Shown here one piece after another: positions 61,519-64,000 of a DNA stretch of 64,000 nucleotides. How positions within the stretch are numbered: position 1 is the first letter of the stretch; every line of letters begins with the position of its first letter. The translations under genes and the position numbers were made by a program. The notes below the pieces were generated by a model. It searched no databases. It was not told the DNA's origin and saw nothing but the letters and a program-made list of their open reading frames with translations. Source of the DNA: Sporosarcina sp. P33 (lineage in GTDB: Bacteria > Bacillota > Bacilli > Bacillales_A > Planococcaceae); assembly GCF_002077155.1 (NCBI RefSeq), contig NZ_CP015027.1:1218501-1282500 (forward strand). Reading direction: 5' to 3'.

Positions 61519-62216
61519 AGCATTTCTTCCTTTGCCATATAACCTTGTCCTATCTTTGTCTCAATCACATCAGTCAGTCCAATTTCCGCAATGCGTTTAC
61601 GCAGTCGATTGACGTTGACAGTAAGCGTATTATCGCTGACAAATCGTTCATCATCCCACAGTTTGGTGATGATTTCTTCTCTCGTCACAATTTCATTCTT
61701 CTTCTCAATCAGGACTTTCAATATATAAATTTCATTTTTGGTCAGCTCAATCGTTCCGTTCTCATTCGTCAGTGTCCCTTTAACAAAATCCACTGCCGCA
61801 CCGCACCAGGACTTCACTTCCAATATCTGTTCGATGTTGTAATTATAGACACGGCGCAATATCGCCTGGATTTTCGCTATCAGCACATCGAAATGAAAAG
61901 GTTTTTGAACGAAGTCATCAGCTCCAAGCTGCATCGACATCACCATATCCGTCGGGTGATCACGCGAGGACAGAAAAATAATTGGCACGTTGGAATGCGC
62001 GCGGATCATCCGGCACCAATGAAAGCCATCATACTTTGGCAATTGGATATCTATAATCACCAGATCCGGCTTGAGTTCCATAAACTCCTGCAATACATTA
62101 CGGAAGTCTTTAACTCCTTCCGTTCGGTAAGACCATTGCGTCAGGCGTTCTTTTATTTCGGCAAATAAGGTTTGATCATCTTCTATCAGCATAATCGTAA
62201 ACAACGGACTCACCAC
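61515..62216 (-). CDS. OmpR-family response regulator, BceR type
   Basis: This 233-residue regulator has an N-terminal receiver (acidic pair in LIEDDQTLF, phospho-Asp in LVIIDIQLPKYDGF, Lys in FVQKPFHFD) and a C-terminal winged helix (LTKNEIYILKVLIEKKNEIV, NTLTVNVNRLRKRI). Starts at GTG or ATG-like codon after GTGGTGAG. First gene of the BceRS-AB module; expected to activate the transporter promoter at 60321-60346. Confidence 0.92.
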   Translation of the reverse strand: MVSPLFTIMLIEDDQTLFAEIKERLTQWSYRTEGVKDFRNVLQEFMELKPDLVIIDIQLPKYDGFHWCRMIRAHSNVPIIFLSSRDHPTDMVMSMQLGADDFVQKPFHFDVLIAKIQAILRRVYNYNIEQILEVKSWCGAAVDFVKGTLTNENGTIELTKNEIYILKVLIEKKNEIVTREEIITKLWDDERFVSDNTLTVNVNRLRKRIAEIGLTDVIETKIGQGYMAKEEML

Positions 62217-62235
62217 ACTTTTCTTCAGTGCTTTT

Positions 62236-62263
62236 AGTGTATCCTATCTGAAGACAAAATCAA
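62236..62263 (-). promoter_or_regulatory. Promoter of the regulator/kinase genes
   Basis: -35 TTGATT (62258-62263), 16-bp spacer, -10 TACACT (62236-62241) on the minus strand, directly after the yqhG terminator. Confidence 0.65.
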
Positions 62264-62266
62264 AAC

Positions 62267-62301
62267 AGCGGGCGAATGAAGGCAACCTTCATTCGCCCGC
62301 T
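62267..62301 (-). terminator. Terminator of yqhG
   Basis: AGCGGGCGAATGAAGG-CAA-CCTTCATTCGCCCGCT perfect 16-bp stem followed by GTTTTGATTTT on the minus strand. Confidence 0.85.
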
Positions 62302-62308
62302 GCTATTT

Positions 62309-63088
62309 TCATTTCAAATAAAATAATCCTCCGCTTACTATGTCCACTGTAATTCGCGGCTTAAACCGCTCTTCCATAGCTTGTTTCTCCACATCATAGT
62401 ATTCAGGCTTCTGCTCTTGTCCCTCATAGAAATAATCCAATACCGCCTGATCTCTTTTCCAGCGCTTTTCTGCTTCTGCAATCCATGACTGGTCTTCGCC
62501 TTCAATGATTTGATCTATCACTTGATCCAAACGGTCGATTCCGCGGGCAGGTGTGATGATATAAGGCAAATGAAATACTTGTTCAGACGGTTCTGGTGAG
62601 AATTGACGAGTGCATAGAGTCTCATGAAATCCGTTCATCACGGCGCCTGTCATCAAGTTCATGCCGATTGAATACAACATTTCTTTCGTCTGATGGCTAA
62701 TAAACGATACTTTATAATTTACACCGATCCAAGGCGTAAGAATCACTTGAATGTGTGCGTCCGAAATCCGCTCATACATTTTCACATACCGGCCCATTTC
62801 CTTTGTCACCCGAAATAACTGATGCAGACGCGGTGAACCGAGATGGATTGCCTCGCCTTTTATCCCGCTGTTCAAATGTTGCATGTCTGTAATCAGTGTA
62901 AGCTGTGCGGGATTCGGTGTTTCGTTGACACTTTCCACATACCGCCAATAAAACGGCCGGTTCATAATCTTTTTATCCATGTCAATTGTCAGCTGTACGG
63001 TGAGATAATGTTCATTTCCATGGAGTACTTCACAGTGATTTTCTTTAAAAAACTGATGGAGAAAAGTATGGATCTCTTGTGCGTGCAT
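62309..63088 (-). CDS. yqhG: YqhG-family protein
   Basis: This 259-residue conserved Bacillales protein has segments NRPFYWRYVESVNETPNP, LHQLFRVTKEMGRYVKMYER and LTPWIGVNYKVSFISHQTKE matching the YqhG family as I remember it. No catalytic motif is apparent. It lies 13 bp after the helicase gene yqhH, the same order as in B. subtilis beside the glycine cleavage operon, so conserved synteny supports the name. GGAGGCGG precedes the start. Confidence 0.88.
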   Translation of the reverse strand: MHAQEIHTFLHQFFKENHCEVLHGNEHYLTVQLTIDMDKKIMNRPFYWRYVESVNETPNPAQLTLITDMQHLNSGIKGEAIHLGSPRLHQLFRVTKEMGRYVKMYERISDAHIQVILTPWIGVNYKVSFISHQTKEMLYSIGMNLMTGAVMNGFHETLCTRQFSPEPSEQVFHLPYIITPARGIDRLDQVIDQIIEGEDQSWIAEAEKRWKRDQAVLDYFYEGQEQKPEYYDVEKQAMEERFKPRITVDIVSGGLFYLK

Positions 63089-63101
63089 GAATCCGCCTCC
63101 C

Positions 63102-64000
63102 TCATATAGATTGTTCCTTCATCGCTAAAATATTGTCCAGCTCCCCTACCACCTGTTCAAATGTATCGATTTTTCCTTGCAGCACTTTCAGGATATGATC
63201 ATCAATCGTTCCTTCTACTGCCAAGTTATAAATTTGCACATCATGCTCCTGACCTAACCGGTGAACCCGGCCGATCCGCTGTTCCAATTTCATCGGATTC
63301 CACGGCAAGTCATAATTGATCACGTGATGGCAAAACTGCAGGTTAATCCCTTCCGCACCGGACTCTGTCGCGATGAGCACCTGCGCCTGCTGCTTAAAGA
63401 GATGTTTAATCCATTCACGGCTGCTTTTACTCAATTTGCCGTTGAATATGACGTTCGAGATTCCCTTTGCATATAAATAGTCACTCAAATACAGCTGTGT
63501 CATCCGATATTCTGCAAATATAATCACTTTGTCGTTCGCTTTCGCAATTAAGTCTGCTGTCATTTTAGCTTTGGAATGCACTGGCAGTCTTTCCAGCTGC
63601 TCGATCACTTGATTTACCCTGCTGACTTCTTCCGGCTTCGTGCACTCGGCCAGCAAGTTCATCAATGTGCCAATCACTGCATCCGGACTGCTGCACATTT
63701 CCCTTTGTACAGTCATCGTCGTAAACGCATCCGCAAATACGGGTGAAATCTCTTTTAATTGGGATAAAGCCGTATACACTTGTCTTTCATCGGCTGTGAA
63801 TTCTACAGGGATGGATTGTACCTGACGCGCAGACCATTCAATGCCGGTATCTTGCCGCCTGTTGCGCACCATAACCTGACTCACCAGCTCCTTTAAATAC
63901 TCATCCCGTTCTTCATCCCGATTTTTCGCTGAAAATATAGCAGAAAACGATTCAAAATTACCGAGATGCCCCTGCTTAAGCAATGACACCAAATAGAATA
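63102..64000 (-). CDS. yqhH: SNF2-family helicase YqhH, C-terminal part
   Basis: The gene is cut by the right edge of the window; about 300 C-terminal residues are visible. They contain the second RecA-like domain of SNF2 ATPases: motif IV VIIFAEYRMTQLYLSDYL, motif V VLIATESGAEGINLQFCHHV and motif VI QRIGRVHRLGQEHDVQIYN. Upstream part would hold the DEAH ATPase motifs. SNF2 proteins of this class act on DNA or RNA-polymerase complexes; YqhH has no assigned role. Forms an operon with yqhG. Confidence 0.92.
   Translation of the reverse strand, partial: FYLVSLLKQGHLGNFESFSAIFSAKNRDEERDEYLKELVSQVMVRNRRQDTGIEWSARQVQSIPVEFTADERQVYTALSQLKEISPVFADAFTTMTVQREMCSSPDAVIGTLMNLLAECTKPEEVSRVNQVIEQLERLPVHSKAKMTADLIAKANDKVIIFAEYRMTQLYLSDYLYAKGISNVIFNGKLSKSSREWIKHLFKQQAQVLIATESGAEGINLQFCHHVINYDLPWNPMKLEQRIGRVHRLGQEHDVQIYNLAVEGTIDDHILKVLQGKIDTFEQVVGELDNILAMKEQSI

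Noticed and set aside
1..64000. CRISPR arrays, tRNA/rRNA genes, prophage or IS elements
   Set aside because: No regularly spaced direct repeats, cloverleaf sequences, integrases or transposases were seen on either strand.

Overview
The window reads as a chromosomal segment of an endospore-forming, low-to-moderate GC Gram-positive bacterium of the order Bacillales, most likely Planococcaceae/Caryophanaceae and plausibly Sporosarcina (inference from protein resemblance only). Supporting signs are a gerA-gerB-gerC germinant receptor operon, a single SigL (sigma-54), the lutABC lactate operon with a LutR-type regulator, an S-box in front of metI, a YtvA-type LOV photoreceptor, a Bce-type peptide detoxification module, YqhG/YqhH, strong AGGAGG-type ribosome binding sites and frequent TTG/GTG starts. 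No phage, insertion sequence, tRNA, rRNA or CRISPR array was seen.

Layout. 1-2.2 kb: end of a MoxR-DUF58-transglutaminase operon. 2.3-4.7 kb: nicotinate salvage (pncB-nadE). 5-9 kb: lutABC and lutR. 9.1-10.3 kb: paired SMR transporters with ogt. 10.4-11.8 kb: S-box and metI. 11.8-13.4 kb: small proteins, a PfpI-like protein and a frameshifted small gene. 13.5-13.7 kb: a stand-alone structured RNA that looks like 6S RNA. 13.8-16.3 kb: a two-gene restriction-modification system. 16.35-16.6 kb: first copy of a dispersed repeat. 16.6-28 kb: copper-storage-like protein, hmoB, ger operon, tatA, sigL, wrbA, a rhodanese-ASCH fusion, a thioesterase and a HAD phosphatase. 28-36 kb: ATPase, MFS transporter, msrA, acetyltransferase, pentapeptide-repeat protein, DinB protein and LOV-STAS photoreceptor. 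36.15-36.4 kb: second, inverted repeat copy. 36.4-42.3 kb: opp oligopeptide transporter with a cre-like site over the oppA promoter. 42.4-46.3 kb: small membrane protein, lipoprotein, catalase-like protein and NCS1 permease. 46.3-52 kb: a putative exopolysaccharide locus. 52-57.5 kb: flavin reductase, acidic-repeat lipoprotein, NAD(P)-binding protein with divergent TetR regulator, acetyltransferase and MATE pump. 57.5-62.2 kb: BceRS-BceAB-type module. 62.3-64 kb: yqhG and partial yqhH.

The most interesting unit is the 46.4-52.0 kb locus. A processive family 2 glycosyltransferase is co-transcribed with a membrane HEAT-repeat protein, a protein with a degenerate GGDEF domain that keeps an RxxD c-di-GMP I-site followed by a receiver domain whose phosphoacceptor Asp is replaced by Asn, and an anchored protein of unknown function. 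A secreted TIM-barrel hydrolase-like protein is divergently transcribed. An 11-bp perfect inverted repeat brackets the operon promoter. The arrangement suggests polysaccharide synthesis under c-di-GMP control by a non-phosphorylatable regulator.

Other points of note are the rhodanese-ASCH fusion, the 6S-like RNA beside the restriction-modification genes, the pair of inverted 250-bp repeats, and several operator-like palindromes (pncB, hmoB, ykhA-like gene, TetR/SDR pair, Bce transporter). Protein starts were adjusted where a Shine-Dalgarno sequence or family length clearly favoured an internal start. All functional names come from recognising motifs and remembered homologues; no database search was run.
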